Assembly (NCBI GenBank): GCA_963576565.1
Contig: OY755039.1
Span: 140,499,369-140,563,368, forward strand
From: Aspidapion aeneum
Lineage: Eukaryota; Arthropoda; Insecta; Coleoptera; Brentidae
Direction: 5' to 3'
DNA: 64,000 bases
Shown: piece after piece, positions 56,701 through 64,000 of the stretch
How positions within the stretch are numbered: the first letter of the stretch is position 1
Layout of the letters: each line of letters opens with the position of its first letter
Notes under the pieces: model-generated
What the model was told of the DNA's origin: nothing
Database searches by the model: none
What the model saw: the letters and a program-made list of their open reading frames with translations, nothing else
Program-made: the position numbers and the translations under genes

Positions 56701-59700
56701 TCATGATGTAAGAGTTATTATTATTAGAACATACCCAAAAACGACCATTTAACGAACTTTGATCGTTTATATCTTAAAAACTGTACCTAGAAAAACTTAA
56801 CTTTACTTACATTTTTTTTTAGTTACATATCCTACTATAACATACTAAAATTATACCCAATTATACCGAGCCAAAAATTTCCCATAAGGCCTGTGTAAAC
56901 GGGTGCGGTAATCTTTTATAAAATTTGGTAGTTTTGTATTAACAGCTACGGCCAATCGAACCGAATTTTTTCTAGGCCTTTTAGTTTTTTTGTAACCATA
57001 GCCAATGTTGTTATTTAAAAAATTCCTACCTTTATCATGTATTCAACACGGCTATGCGCATGTCTTTCAATGACACTTTCAATCCATATTAAAGGTTTGA
57101 CATGGGTGTTCAATCGGTAACTCATTAACTCAAATTCACCATCTGGTGGTATAAAAGAAATGGTTCTATCAATTTCAAATCTAGATAGTCGGACACACTG
57201 ATGAAATTTAACATCTTCCAACTCTACAGATTTTGATTTGCCTCGTCCAGTGCTTTCAAACAAAACCTATAAATACGAATAAATTAGTAAGTACACAATT
57301 ATATAGAAAAAGAAGTGTTAGCCCGCGGTAGAAAACCGATAACTGCAATGGACTGTAAATATTTTAATTAAATGAAGCGCGAGCAAACATAAATATATTG
57401 ATATGAATTACGAAATAATTAATAAGGTCCATAGGTTAATTGTTGGAACCACACAACGGCAATCAGATACAAATGCACTCACCAGTTTGCAGCCACTTTC
57501 TCCACGTTCTAAGGGGCCCCTGATTGGATCTAATGATGTCACCACGTAGCTGAAGGGCTGAAGTTTCTTTTCTATGCTTCAGTACACCAAAATCGAGCAC
57601 TTTCAGGTGTAGATATTTGAAAATAGTTGGAGAACGAAATTAACACGCCATTTCTCGAGGCGCTTGACAAAGGATCTCTCCGGTTGTTGGTGCGCATGTC
57701 CAAAATGCGTAAATGCACTCTGTCCTTCATACAATTGTGTGGTTTTAAAAATATATAAACAACCGCGAAATTTAGCGGGAGCTAACAAGAAGTACAAAAC
57801 AAAATTGTTTTTGAAAATAGTTAAAAAAAAAGTATAAAATATCACCAATATCTACCAAAAAAAACCGGACTTTTTTTTTCATTATAACTTTTGAAATATA
57901 CCATCGATTTTACCTAACAAGGTATAAAGTAATAAAATCGGTTAAATGGTTTTCACAAAATCTGATTTTGTTTTAACCATTGTTTTACAAATTATACCAT
58001 TGCATTGCCAATCCTGCCTGCATTCATTTCTTTATAAATTCATTATTACTGAGCCGATTTTAGTGAAATAAAAAAGATTATGGCGCAAACTGATTGATCT
58101 GTAAGGTTGACACCACAATGTTTTTTATTTCAGTAAATCGGTTCAGTAATATTGAATTTATAAAGAAATTAATGCAGACAGGATTGGCAATGCAATCGTA
58201 TAATTTGTAAAACAATAGTTAAAACAAAATCCCATTTCGTGAGAACCACTACACCGATTTTATTAATTTGTGCCTCCTTATGCGGGAGAAAAGTAGTGTT
58301 TTTCTATAAATAAAAAAAAACTAAAACATTTTCACAAAATAAGAATGAACATGCCAAGTATGATTCTGTCTGACATCTTAAATTCCAAGATGGCGGAAAA
58401 TTTCGATAACAGTCTTTAAAGAGCAATCAATTCTCACCACAACTTTTTTTATTTGACTAAAATCGGTTTAGTAGTAATGAATTTATAAGGAAATAAATGC
58501 AGACATAATTGGCAAGGCAATTGTATATTATGCAAAACAATGGTTGAAACAAAAATATTTCTTTTTAGAACCACCAAACCAATTTTCCTATTCTTACCTT
58601 GTTGTGCCTGGCAAGAAAGCAGCTTTTTCACTAATTTAAAAAAACTATTAAAACATGTTCACAATACAAGAATAAACGAGCATCTTTAAAGGGTAGGGGA
58701 GAGTGGTATATACAGGGACGTTTTTTTCTTTTTTTTTATAAAAATTTTATTTTTTGCTATATTCTGTTTATTGTTATACCTCTAGTAAAATATTGTATCA
58801 TTCATTGATTTTCCTATTTTTTAGCTTCAATTATAATTTCAGACTCCACAAAAAAATTATGTCCCACTATGGACCATGTGTCCCTATATGTACCATACTA
58901 TGGTCCATTGAGGGACGTTTTAAACTGAGTGGTAAATTAATGAAGTTATTGTTAAGAAAAATATTTATTTATCATAAACTTGAAAAAAAGAAACTACAAA
59001 AACCAAATCACTACTAAACTTCCACTAATTTATTGTATAAAACACTGAAAGCTCAAAAACAAATAAATTAAAGGTTACTGAACGTTGTAGGAAGAAAAAT
59101 CAAATTTAAATTTAAGTTGACCGGCAGTCCTTTCTGTCTCGGCCACGATTGTAGGCTCAGGAAGCTTGCATACAATATCATTTTCGTCAACTTCATCTTG
59201 ATCTTTTTGTTCGGGGAAACAGAACTTAAAATCTGATATCTTCTTTAGAAAATTAATGGAATATCTATCTACATCGATTTTATCCACCTGCCCCACAAAA
59301 TGTTTAGCGCTTCTTTTAAGCGGATATTGAACTAAAACAAAATCACCTTGTTTTATCTTTGTCATGCTTTTATCTCCATCACTAGAACTCATATAATCTA
59401 AGGAATCGTCATCTAATATTACATCCTCCACGTCACTTTCGCTTGATGATTCCAAAATAACTTTCTTCTTTACAGTTTTTGCCTTTTTGATTATCTTCTG
59501 CTTCATCTTTAATTTCTCAACTTTTTCTTCTTCTTTTCTTTTAACTTCTTCCATGTTTGGTGTTTCAGTCATTACAGTAGACTGCCTCTTTTTTCTGACC
59601 GTTCTTGTGACTGCTCTATTCTGAGCTTTAACATGAGGTCGGACTTCTTCCGGTGAAAAAAAGGATTTTGTAGGCACTTGGGGTTCAGAAGAAGCTCCAG

Positions 59701-62516
59701 CTTGTTCTCCATCCCTGGGTGGAGTTTTTTCGGATCTTTCTTCAAAAAGTTCCATATTTTCTTGGCTACTTGATCCACTTGGTTGTTCCTGGTGTTCATT
59801 TTGTGTTCTGTCAGTGACATAAGAACAGAGAAAGTCAGCTTCTGAAAAGACAGCAGCATTGTATGGAGCAATCCCAGTGCACTCAAAACCCTTGATTATA
59901 TTTGATGGAACAAGTGCTTGCGGAAGGGCTTTTCCTGTTATCTCAGCAATATTATAAATGGTCATTGGCACTCCTGGATGATTAATGAGCCAATCATCCA
60001 TTGCTTTATTATAATATGCTTTGAAAGGCCCAAAGCAGGATACATCCAATGGCTGTAGCCTATGGCTACAATGTGGGGGTAAAGTAAGAAGAACTATACC
60101 ATTAGATTTACAGTAATTTAATACTTTTATGTCGCAGTGACTCTCGTGATTGTCGAGAATTAGTAAAATCTTGTTTTGTGGATTGCATCTTGTAACCTCT
60201 ACTAAGTGCTCTACAAACTTCAAAAAGTTTTCAGACGTCATCCACCCACTTGGATGAGCAGCTCCTTTCGAACCTGGTGGAGCCCCAGTAATCATATGGG
60301 GCTTATAGTTTTTTCTGGGGAACACAAAGAACGGTGGTACATATTGACCATTGGCACAAACAGCTACACACATTGTAACCAAGATACCCCTTTCAGCGCT
60401 TGTTATTTTTCCCACCTGCTTCTGTCCTAATGGAGCAATAATCTTCGGTGGTTTATGTACAGTGGTTACTGCAGTTTCGTCACAGTTGTATATCTGATTT
60501 ATATTGAAATTGTATTTTGTCAAGACAAATTGCAGATTTTCAAAAAATTTTGTGACATTATGCTTATTAAAGCTGGTGGCCCTACTTAAACTAGTTGCTT
60601 CTGGAGTACGGACTGAAAGCTGAGGCTGTCTTTTGCGAAACAATCTGATCCACTCAATTCCTGCCTTTTTGTTGTTGTGCCAACTATCAGGCACTTTCAT
60701 TTTATTTGAAACTGAAAACTTGTAAGCAAATTCACATGTTTGCTTCACATACAGACCGTAACACATTTTACTTGCAGTCGAAAGGTATTCAGCCAACATT
60801 TTTTCCTGGTTGTCATCAAATATTTGATGAAAACCATGTTTTCTTTCAAAAGAAAATTCAGCACGGTTCTCCTTAGTAGTATTTCTATACTTTATAACCC
60901 TACGGTGCAGAGCTGCCCTGCTTATGCCATATGTCTTTGCAGCAGTCCGAAAAGTTACTTCACCAGCTATTATTTTTTGTACAGCAAATTTCATATTCTT
61001 TTCAAATGCTTCGTGGTATTCCTTACTGCTTTCTATTCTCTTTTGTTGTTCTTTTCTACTTATTTTCGGCATCTAAAATTAAAATAAAAACCTTTGACAT
61101 ATTATTGTACACATTAAAAAAAAAAGTGGTATATAAGGAGACGTCCCTCTATGCACCAGCCAAAATTGTCTCACTATATACCACTAGCACATGTTAGACT
61201 TTCTTTTTCATAAAAAAATAATCTTAACTAATTCTAACTGTTTTTGATATTGCTTACCTTCACTAGTATATCTGTTATGTCACAAATGCAAAAAAAAATC
61301 AATTGCCAATTTTAAGAACACGATAATAACTATTTTTTCAGAGACCAAAAAATAACTTTCTGCAAAAATTTGAAGACACGTTCTGGAAGTGAGGTTAAGA
61401 ACGGCAGTAAAGAAGTTATCTGCAGTTTAAAACTCTTGTCCAAAGGAACCTGTAATTAACATATGATATTAATTTCTAACATCACACATAGAGGGCTGCC
61501 AGAGCCTTTGTCCCGCTATATACCAGTGTTCTCTATATACCACCCTCCCCTACATTTTAATTTCGACCTGGATTTTAAGATGGCAGACAAAAAAATATAT
61601 ACAGTCAAAACTCTGATTAATTATCCATCAAGTGCAGTTTGTCCTATTCAAATCGATTGTATAGTTCAAAAGTTATAATGAAAAGAATTGTCTGTTTTTT
61701 TGGCCCACCCAGTATTTCATGCAATAAAAATATTCTTTGGTGGTAACTAACCTTATCATTAAGACCTAGCCGGAGCTCTGGCATCCCAGAAAGGTAAACT
61801 CTCATTTTGATAGCACCCACAATTTCACTACGTAAGACATTTCCATTCGCATTTGCAAGCAGATTTACAGACTCAATCACATCTAAGAACACCTAAAAAA
61901 AAACTTGATAATGTTTCTTGCTTTTCAGAAGTTTTTTTGGTTAATATCATATTTTTTAATAGACACTGTCACCCTTTATTTAGTTTTTAAACAGTTAAAA
62001 TAAACTAACCTCGTTTTTTCTGTACTTAATGCCTTCAGATCTCCAAGAAACAGCATTTGTAACAGCTACAGGTATCCTTACTTGAACTTCAAGCTTGTGA
62101 CCTTCCTGTGTTATGTACTCTTGCAAAATTTTGCTGTCAGTCGTCTGGGGATACCCAAAGTCAAGCAACTCATCGAGAAGTTCATAGATAACAACAAAGT
62201 TGTCTCTTATACTTTCTTCTTCCAATTCTTTGAAGTATTCAGTCATTACTTGGACAATTTTGTGTAGAAACACAAACACAAGAGCTATGTTTGCATTTTT
62301 CTTAGTAGTGCTGACAAGGTACAAATTGTTTGTCTTTATATAAGCAAAGGTACACTCAGTTGTCTGTAAAATAGGAGTGAGTAAACCTTCTTCCTCTCTG
62401 TCCATTAGCAGAGGCATGAATTTCTCAATCACACTCATATCTATGTCTCCTCTATAATTACGAGATATCAGGACCTTGCCCTTGATGTCCAGAATGTATA
62501 CTGCCGAGCAGGACAT
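38711..62516 (-). CDS. AP-1mu: AP-1 complex subunit mu (medium chain, clathrin adaptor)
   Basis: AP-1mu is the cargo-binding medium chain of the trans-Golgi/endosome clathrin adaptor AP-1; its C-terminal domain recognises tyrosine-based YxxPhi sorting signals. Five exons join in frame: 62516-62010, 61892-61752, 57266-57030, 53132-52970, 38931-38711 (1269 nt, 422 aa, the normal family length). A longin-type N-terminal domain (SCSAVYILDIKGKVLISRNY) is followed by a mu-homology domain from about residue 168, with GMPELRLGLNDK, SFIPPDGEFELMSYRL, the W of AITWSIKSFPGGKE and the conserved end ALPWVRYITQNGDYQLRTN. All introns are GT-AG. Intron 4 is 14 kb and introns 2 and 3 are about 4 kb, all packed with transposons. 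The last exon is the template of the downstream tandem array. It is divergent from BRMS1. Confidence 0.96.
39052..39466 (+). repeat. 5' LTR
   Basis: Contains a TATA-like CTATATATAGGG near 39246 preceded by GC-richer sequence, and an AATAAA near 39405. It is identical to the 3' LTR except G to T near 39201/45212. Confidence 0.93.
39480..40335 (+). repeat. Leader of the LTR element with two minisatellites
   Basis: First, two copies of about 105 bp contain AGTGCAAAGACTA-CCTTAC, ACCACCGG and ACAGTAAGTGATTTT. Then five to six units of about 115 bp contain TTCTACGACG-TCTATTC, AAAACTAGAAGAGATAT and CCGACTTCGACATTAG (about 39690-40310). The leader separates the primer binding site from gag and is not coding. 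Confidence 0.75.
40342..41527 (+). CDS. Gag-like protein of the LTR retrotransposon (frame change near 41310)
   Basis: The main frame (40342-41322) encodes about 326 aa: an N-terminal coiled coil (EEKVHNVEEKVQNV heptads, residues about 20-125), then a capsid-like retrotransposon-gag domain with FDGTSSWSTYKQQFEAA and RFINGLRD. The nucleocapsid knuckle CFRCGRTGHFQRDC lies in another frame (41306-41527), so a frameshift separates capsid and knuckle; whether it is programmed or a mutation is unknown. Confidence 0.8.
41564..45050 (+). pseudogene. Pol of the LTR retrotransposon, broken in three pieces
   Basis: Piece 1 (to 42832) has the aspartic protease motif DTGAA and the start of RT (FCVDYRKLND, STLDLKSGYWQV). 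Piece 2 (42832-43047) has the catalytic YLDD. Piece 3 (43080-45050) has the connection, RNase H (LDTDASNDGIGAVLSQ), the integrase HHCC zinc region, the DDE core (DVAGPFPE, HSDQGRNFES, SDGMVERFN) and a GPY/F-like C-terminus. Short deletions around 42823 and 43017 remove conserved RT residues and shift the frame, so no active polyprotein is made. Confidence 0.88.
45063..45477 (+). repeat. 3' LTR
   Basis: Partner of the 5' LTR, preceded by the purine tract and followed by the ATAT duplication and the interrupted HINE-like sequence. Confidence 0.93.
46335..47395. repeat. Foldback element within the pogo-like remnant
   Basis: The ends GTATTTACGTTTCCGTGCT and AGCACGGAAACGTAAATAC are perfect inverted repeats, flanked by CCGGACG on both sides (possible 7-bp duplication). 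Inside are two tandem units with AACCGAACC-AAGCAAACTGAACC and TTTCCTGACTTC on the left, and the complement on the right (46760-46900). Confidence 0.7.
47396..48489. other. Unclassified repeat with CAGTTACCTGT words
   Basis: AT-rich sequence in which CAGTTACCTGT/CAGTAACCTGG words recur near 47810, 48004, 48198, 48356 and 48368, with complementary AGGTTACTGAC near 48393. It could be another foldback. There is no ORF. The last 60 bp resemble the flank of the 18735 minisatellite (TTTTATTTAGC, TGTTCTGTCTA). Confidence 0.5.
48490..48730. repeat. Two minisatellite units of the 18735 family
   Basis: It carries the same unit as 18735-19640 (TTGACACACTTCCCATTATCC, CCGATGACAATACAACA, C-rich tract), with the same upstream flank (AAATCTTGTGAAGCGTTTTT). 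It has about two copies, the first internally deleted. Confidence 0.85.
48963..51000 (-). mobile_element. RTE-like LINE, 5'-truncated, copy A
   Basis: Minus-strand LINE. Segments 50579-50908 and 49918-50625 hold the connector (KMWWTEKIQEMVKEK) and RT fingers (GPGGIYADMLKYG, NNYRGISVTSTLSRLYGRIL, EEEQSGFRAGRSC, FVDLQK). Segment 48978-49970 holds GLRQGCCISPTLF, the catalytic FADDQ and the tail LIWYGHVQRMNDERLPKQVL. Frame breaks lie near 49950 and 50590. The endonuclease is almost all lost. The clade is not certain. Related copies: 51693-52908 and a 3' scrap at 63312-63573. Confidence 0.82.
51001..51206. other. Right end of the pogo-like remnant and spacer
   Basis: Contains the pogo-like right terminus (to 51164), then CAGGGTGACAATTTAAAAAC leading into the CAGTGACGG-family fragment. 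No gene. Confidence 0.4.
51207..51678 (+). mobile_element. DNA transposon 5'-end fragment (CAGTGGCGG family), copy 2
   Basis: Related to 14572-14900: CAGTGACGGCTGCTACAGGG at the start, then AGACAACAAACAGTATTTTT, GCACCGCGCGGGACAAGATT and GTTGACGTCGGCCATATT. It is interrupted at its right side by the LINE insertion at 51693. An ATG with a short frame at 51664 may be the eroded transposase start. Confidence 0.6.
51693..52908 (-). mobile_element. RTE-like LINE, 5'-truncated, copy B
   Basis: A 14-bp target duplication CGATTATATAATTA flanks it (51679-51692, 52909-52922). The 3' end, at the low coordinate, is a TA microsatellite. The remaining coding parts (52005-52780 and 51713-51976, minus strand) hold the FADDQ box, the RT C-terminus and LVWYGHVQRMNDERLPKQIL, with frame breaks. 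It ends about 50 bp from the AP-1mu exon-4 donor at 52969. Confidence 0.88.
53453..54340. mobile_element. Inverted-repeat element (GGGTGTCCCAAATT family), copy 2
   Basis: The ends are TACACGGTGTCCCAAATTCG and the complement of CGAATTTGGGACACCCTGTA. The halves match inversely (AGCAAGCCGTTTGTAAACGACG against CGTAGCTTAAAAACGGCTTGCT). Related to 29852-30743. It sits inside the zinc-finger element, so it inserted later. Confidence 0.8.
54486..54800 (-). CDS. Two-finger C2H2 zinc-finger ORF carried by the TIR element
   Basis: About 104 aa from ATG at 54800. Finger 1 is CKLCDKLFSAQFNLNKHCQSKH (residues about 15-36 as C-x2-C-x12-H-x4-H). Finger 2 is CLECKCSFPKNLDLCDHLKYKH (about 55-76). The C-terminus is basic and ends soon after. 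It lies inside the TIR element near its right end, transcribed inward. It may be the first exon of a transposase or DNA-binding protein whose remainder was lost or displaced by the nested element. A host origin is possible but there is no support for it. Confidence 0.6.
   Translation of the reverse strand: MKIRRFCAVKMPVTCKLCDKLFSAQFNLNKHCQSKHGIQKQRYSYAESVFMFRCLECKCSFPKNLDLCDHLKYKHNQEILQETLELRVNTPMAKQNKRERHKII
54953..57010. mobile_element. Inverted-repeat element in AP-1mu intron 3 with a 1.74-kb internal palindrome
   Basis: Outer sequence (TACAGGGTGTCCTAGATAAA, GGGATTTCGGAAACGGTAAG, CCGCCATCTTGTAAAC at 54953-55165; AATTTGGTAGTTTTGTA... at 56930-57010) matches the 9773-12390 family. Inside, arms 55171-55997 and 56085-56909 are close reverse complements (ACCGCACCC-TGTACACAGG at the tips) with a spacer of about 87 bp bounded by ACAGGACGGCGACAAA. 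No ORF. Confidence 0.85.
57267..57854. other. AP-1mu intron 2, unassigned part
   Basis: No element boundary or domain was recognised. A minus-strand open stretch (57603-57848) has no recognisable motif and is taken as chance. Confidence 0.4.
58696..61550 (-). mobile_element. Pogo-family DNA transposon, apparently complete
   Basis: TA duplication at 58694-58695 and 61551-61552. Inverted ends are GGGGAGAGTGGTATATACAG and GGGGAGGGTGGTATATAGAG. Further GTGGTATATA copies lie inside near both ends (around 58885 as complement, 61124 and 61180), plausible transposase-binding sites. One uninterrupted transposase ORF fills most of the 2.86 kb. Confidence 0.92.
59075..61072 (-). CDS. Pogo-like (Tc1/mariner superfamily) transposase, intact
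   Basis: A 665-aa ORF without stops. The N-terminal Psq/CENPB-type helix-turn-helix is at residues about 30-60 (FRTAAKTYGISRAALHRRV), followed by the CENPB-like second domain (GIEWIRLFRKRQPQLSVR, about 140-157). The DDE catalytic core has YNCDETA, LLILDNHESH and LQPLDVS; the last two aspartates are separated by 35 residues (DD35D), as in pogo. A long charged tail has a nuclear-localisation-like KKAKTVKKK and an acidic SSSESDVED run. It lies in AP-1mu intron 2 in the same orientation. The combination of intact ORF, TIRs and TA duplication suggests a recent, possibly mobile copy; domestication is less likely because the ends are intact. Confidence 0.93.
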   Translation of the reverse strand: MPKISRKEQQKRIESSKEYHEAFEKNMKFAVQKIIAGEVTFRTAAKTYGISRAALHRRVIKYRNTTKENRAEFSFERKHGFHQIFDDNQEKMLAEYLSTASKMCYGLYVKQTCEFAYKFSVSNKMKVPDSWHNNKKAGIEWIRLFRKRQPQLSVRTPEATSLSRATSFNKHNVTKFFENLQFVLTKYNFNINQIYNCDETAVTTVHKPPKIIAPLGQKQVGKITSAERGILVTMCVAVCANGQYVPPFFVFPRKNYKPHMITGAPPGSKGAAHPSGWMTSENFLKFVEHLVEVTRCNPQNKILLILDNHESHCDIKVLNYCKSNGIVLLTLPPHCSHRLQPLDVSCFGPFKAYYNKAMDDWLINHPGVPMTIYNIAEITGKALPQALVPSNIIKGFECTGIAPYNAAVFSEADFLCSYVTDRTQNEHQEQPSGSSSQENMELFEERSEKTPPRDGEQAGASSEPQVPTKSFFSPEEVRPHVKAQNRAVTRTVRKKRQSTVMTETPNMEEVKRKEEEKVEKLKMKQKIIKKAKTVKKKVILESSSESDVEDVILDDDSLDYMSSSDGDKSMTKIKQGDFVLVQYPLKRSAKHFVGQVDKIDVDRYSINFLKKISDFKFCFPEQKDQDEVDENDIVCKLPEPTIVAETERTAGQLKFKFDFSSYNVQ

Positions 62517-63046
62517 GTTTTTGTTTTTATTTTATAAACCTGAAATCAAAAGTAAAAAATTGTATTTTGTTTCACAATTTCTCACAGGAACCTACTTCTA
62601 TTTACTTTTTATGTGAAAGGGAACCAAACAGGTATATTAGAGTTTTAAGTCTTTACACATTAAAAGATGGGTTAATTAGGACTTACCTACACTAACGGAT
62701 GATCCGTGTATGTCCGGATGTATAGTTTCAAATTAGACCATAAAAATTTAACATAAATCAACCATAAAATAATTTTTTTATCCAATGTTTTCAAAATAGG
62801 AAACCACCTGACACGTTTTGACAGTTGTCTTTTGACAAGTTGGCAACATTGGGACTTTCAAAACTTTCTGTTGGCAAAACTGATTCTAAACTTTGTTGGC
62901 AACCCTGACTGGGCCTACGATAGTTCAAAAAATCCAAATACAAATTTTAAAACAGTGTTGCCACAATCACTTTAGTTTTAAACTGTTGGTAACAATGACA
63001 AACATAAACAAAGTTTACCTAACCTCAAATTTTGTTTAAAATAGAA
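62517..63046. promoter_or_regulatory. Bidirectional promoter AP-1mu / BRMS1
   Basis: 530 bp separate the two start codons. The BRMS1-proximal half carries four variants of one motif: AGTTGGCAACATTG (about 62849), GTTGGCAACCCTG (about 62897), CAGTGTTGCCAC (about 62954) and CTGTTGGTAACAATG (about 62983). TGACAGTTGTC lies near 62818. No TATA box. Both genes are housekeeping types, which fits a TATA-less divergent promoter. Confidence 0.5.
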
Positions 63047-64000
63047 ATGAATTTTGAGGATGAAAAATCGACGAAAAACGCGAAAATGTCGCAAATAAAG
63101 TTGCAAAACAATCTGCAGAATAGCCCCGCACAGGATGCTAGCGACAACGATATGTCTGGAAATGAAAGCGAGCGCTCCAATTCAAGCAGAGAAAATGAGG
63201 GAAATAGGTGAGAATTGTGTGTGACTAAAGGCCTATTTATAGACTTTTATACGTTTATTAGGTACTGCCAGGATTACTTTGTAAAATTTATTAACTTTTA
63301 ATTCAGGTTCTACTACTATGTCGGTTTAGAATGTTTTTCTACGTTGTCCGACGCCTCTGTCCGATTTCATTTGACTCATTGATCTTTGGATTGACTGTTG
63401 CCATTCTAGTTTAGGACACCCTCTTTTTTCTGTGCCCTATTGGTTGCCATTCTAGGACCTGCTTTGGTAATCTTTAGTCGTTCATCTGTTGTACATGGCC
63501 GTACCATATCACTTGCCTTTTAGTGATGTCATCTGTTATGCTTCCCTTGATTCCCATTCTTTCTTTTATGATTTTCAGGTTCTTTTAAGTTAAAATATTG
63601 CCTTTTCACAGCAATTTTAAAGGCCTGTTTATAGAATTTATCTCCATTAATAGTCAATTCTCAAAGAAATATGTGGTGTTTTAAACTACCATATTTTCAA
63701 GGTATGATTACAGCTAAACTATTTTTTCAGAGAATCCTCAGAAGAAGAACCAGATTCAGATGACAGTTCAGAAATGGATGAAGGAGAATGTGAAAACAGA
63801 CGATCAGAACTGATTCAGCATGTCAATGATTTGGAAAGCCAATTTGGCTTGCTACGAGAACAGCTTTACAGAGAACGGATGCAACAAGTAGAAACTCAAC
63901 TTACCGAAGTGAAAGCTGGTAAGTCTCCAGATTACTTGATACCTCTGCAACAGTTGGAGGAGAATCGCAAAATTAGAGTAGAAGTTGCAGGCATCTTGAG
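63047..64000 (+). CDS. Brms1: BRMS1/BRMS1-like corepressor subunit, 5' part (runs off the window)
   Basis: BRMS1-family proteins (Sds3-like) are structural subunits of Sin3-HDAC histone-deacetylase complexes in the nucleus. Exon 1 is 63047-63207 (53 codons plus 2 nt) and exon 2 starts at 63731 and is still open at the window end. The joined reading gives an acidic serine-rich N-terminus (SSEEEPDSDDSSEMDEGECE), then the family coiled coil RRSELIQHVNDLESQFGLLR, QLYRERMQQVETQL, and VKAGKSPDYLIPLQQLEENR. The GT-AG intron (523 bp) contains a 262-bp LINE scrap. The 3' part lies outside. Confidence 0.9.
63312..63573 (-). mobile_element. RTE-like LINE 3' fragment in the BRMS1 intron
   Basis: A 10-bp target duplication TTCAGGTTCT flanks it at 63302-63311 and 63574-63583. 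The body matches the 3' end of LINE copy A (48975-49250: TTTTTCTACGTTGTCCGACG, GACTGTTGCCATTCTAG, GTACATGGCCGTACCATATC). It is severely 5'-truncated (262 bp). Confidence 0.9.

Larger units (their letters stand above)
57855..61703. mobile_element. Inverted-repeat MITE interrupted by the pogo element
   Basis: The left end CCAAAAAAAACCGGACTTTT... followed by TTCATTATAACTTTTGAA pairs with the right end TTCAAAAGTTATAATGAAAAG...GTCTGTTTTTTTGG (to about 61703). The left portion (57855-58693) has inverted internal repeats (AATTTGTAAAACAA-GGTT-AAAC phrases near 57960, 58200 and 58510). The right portion is 61553-61703. The pogo element sits between. Confidence 0.7.

Noticed and set aside
1..64000. tRNA, rRNA or CRISPR-like features
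   Set aside because: No cloverleaf with conserved A and B boxes, no rRNA core and no regularly spaced identical repeats with unique spacers were seen; tandem repeats present are minisatellites or transposon-derived.

Overview
The window is insect nuclear DNA from an AT-rich, intron-bearing and heavily transposon-loaded genome. The host genes are best matched by insect orthologs, and the repeat mix (Jockey/CR1-like and RTE-like LINEs, Penelope, Ty3/Gypsy, pogo, hAT-like MITEs, Helitron/HINE-like elements) would fit a beetle or a similar large-genome insect. The order is inferred, not proven. There are no bacterial features.

Six conserved host genes can be assembled exon by exon. They are: Rab escort protein (REP/CHM, + strand, 8 exons, 523-20671); the ubiquitin-like autophagy protein ATG12 (- strand, 3 exons, 21304-22282); protein O-fucosyltransferase 1 (POFUT1, + strand, 5 exons, 24053-25558); the tRNA-methylation cofactor WDR6 (+ strand, 2 exons, 28402-34699, with a GC-AG intron); the AP-1 clathrin adaptor mu subunit (- strand, 5 exons, 38711-62516); and the 5' part of a BRMS1-family Sin3/HDAC corepressor subunit (+ strand, 63047 to the window end). 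They are unrelated housekeeping genes: Rab prenylation, autophagy, Notch/EGF-repeat glycosylation, tRNA modification, clathrin trafficking and chromatin. REP/ATG12 and WDR6/AP-1mu are convergent pairs. AP-1mu and BRMS1 are divergent over a 530-bp shared promoter.

Most remaining sequence is mobile elements, many inside introns and many nested. REP introns hold two Jockey/CR1-like LINEs, a Penelope fragment, several MITEs, two HINE-like elements and two giant palindromes. AP-1mu intron 4 (14 kb) holds a young Ty3/Gypsy element inside a HINE-like element, plus a pogo/Tigger-like remnant filled with later insertions. Its intron 3 holds a TIR element with a C2H2 zinc-finger ORF and a 1.7-kb palindrome. 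Its intron 2 holds a pogo element with an uninterrupted 665-aa transposase.

The most notable observations are these. (1) A transposon inserted exactly on the REP exon-4 splice donor, with its 8-bp target duplication copying the donor. Another 8-bp duplication copies the pyrimidine tract of an AP-1mu acceptor, and a HINE end abuts a REP acceptor. (2) The AP-1mu terminal exon plus 3' UTR plus a HINE-like fragment is tandemly repeated five extra times behind the gene, next to a partial WDR6 duplication whose divergence is mosaic. (3) Several inverted-repeat elements are built from arrays of short degenerate words read in opposite orientations on the two arms.
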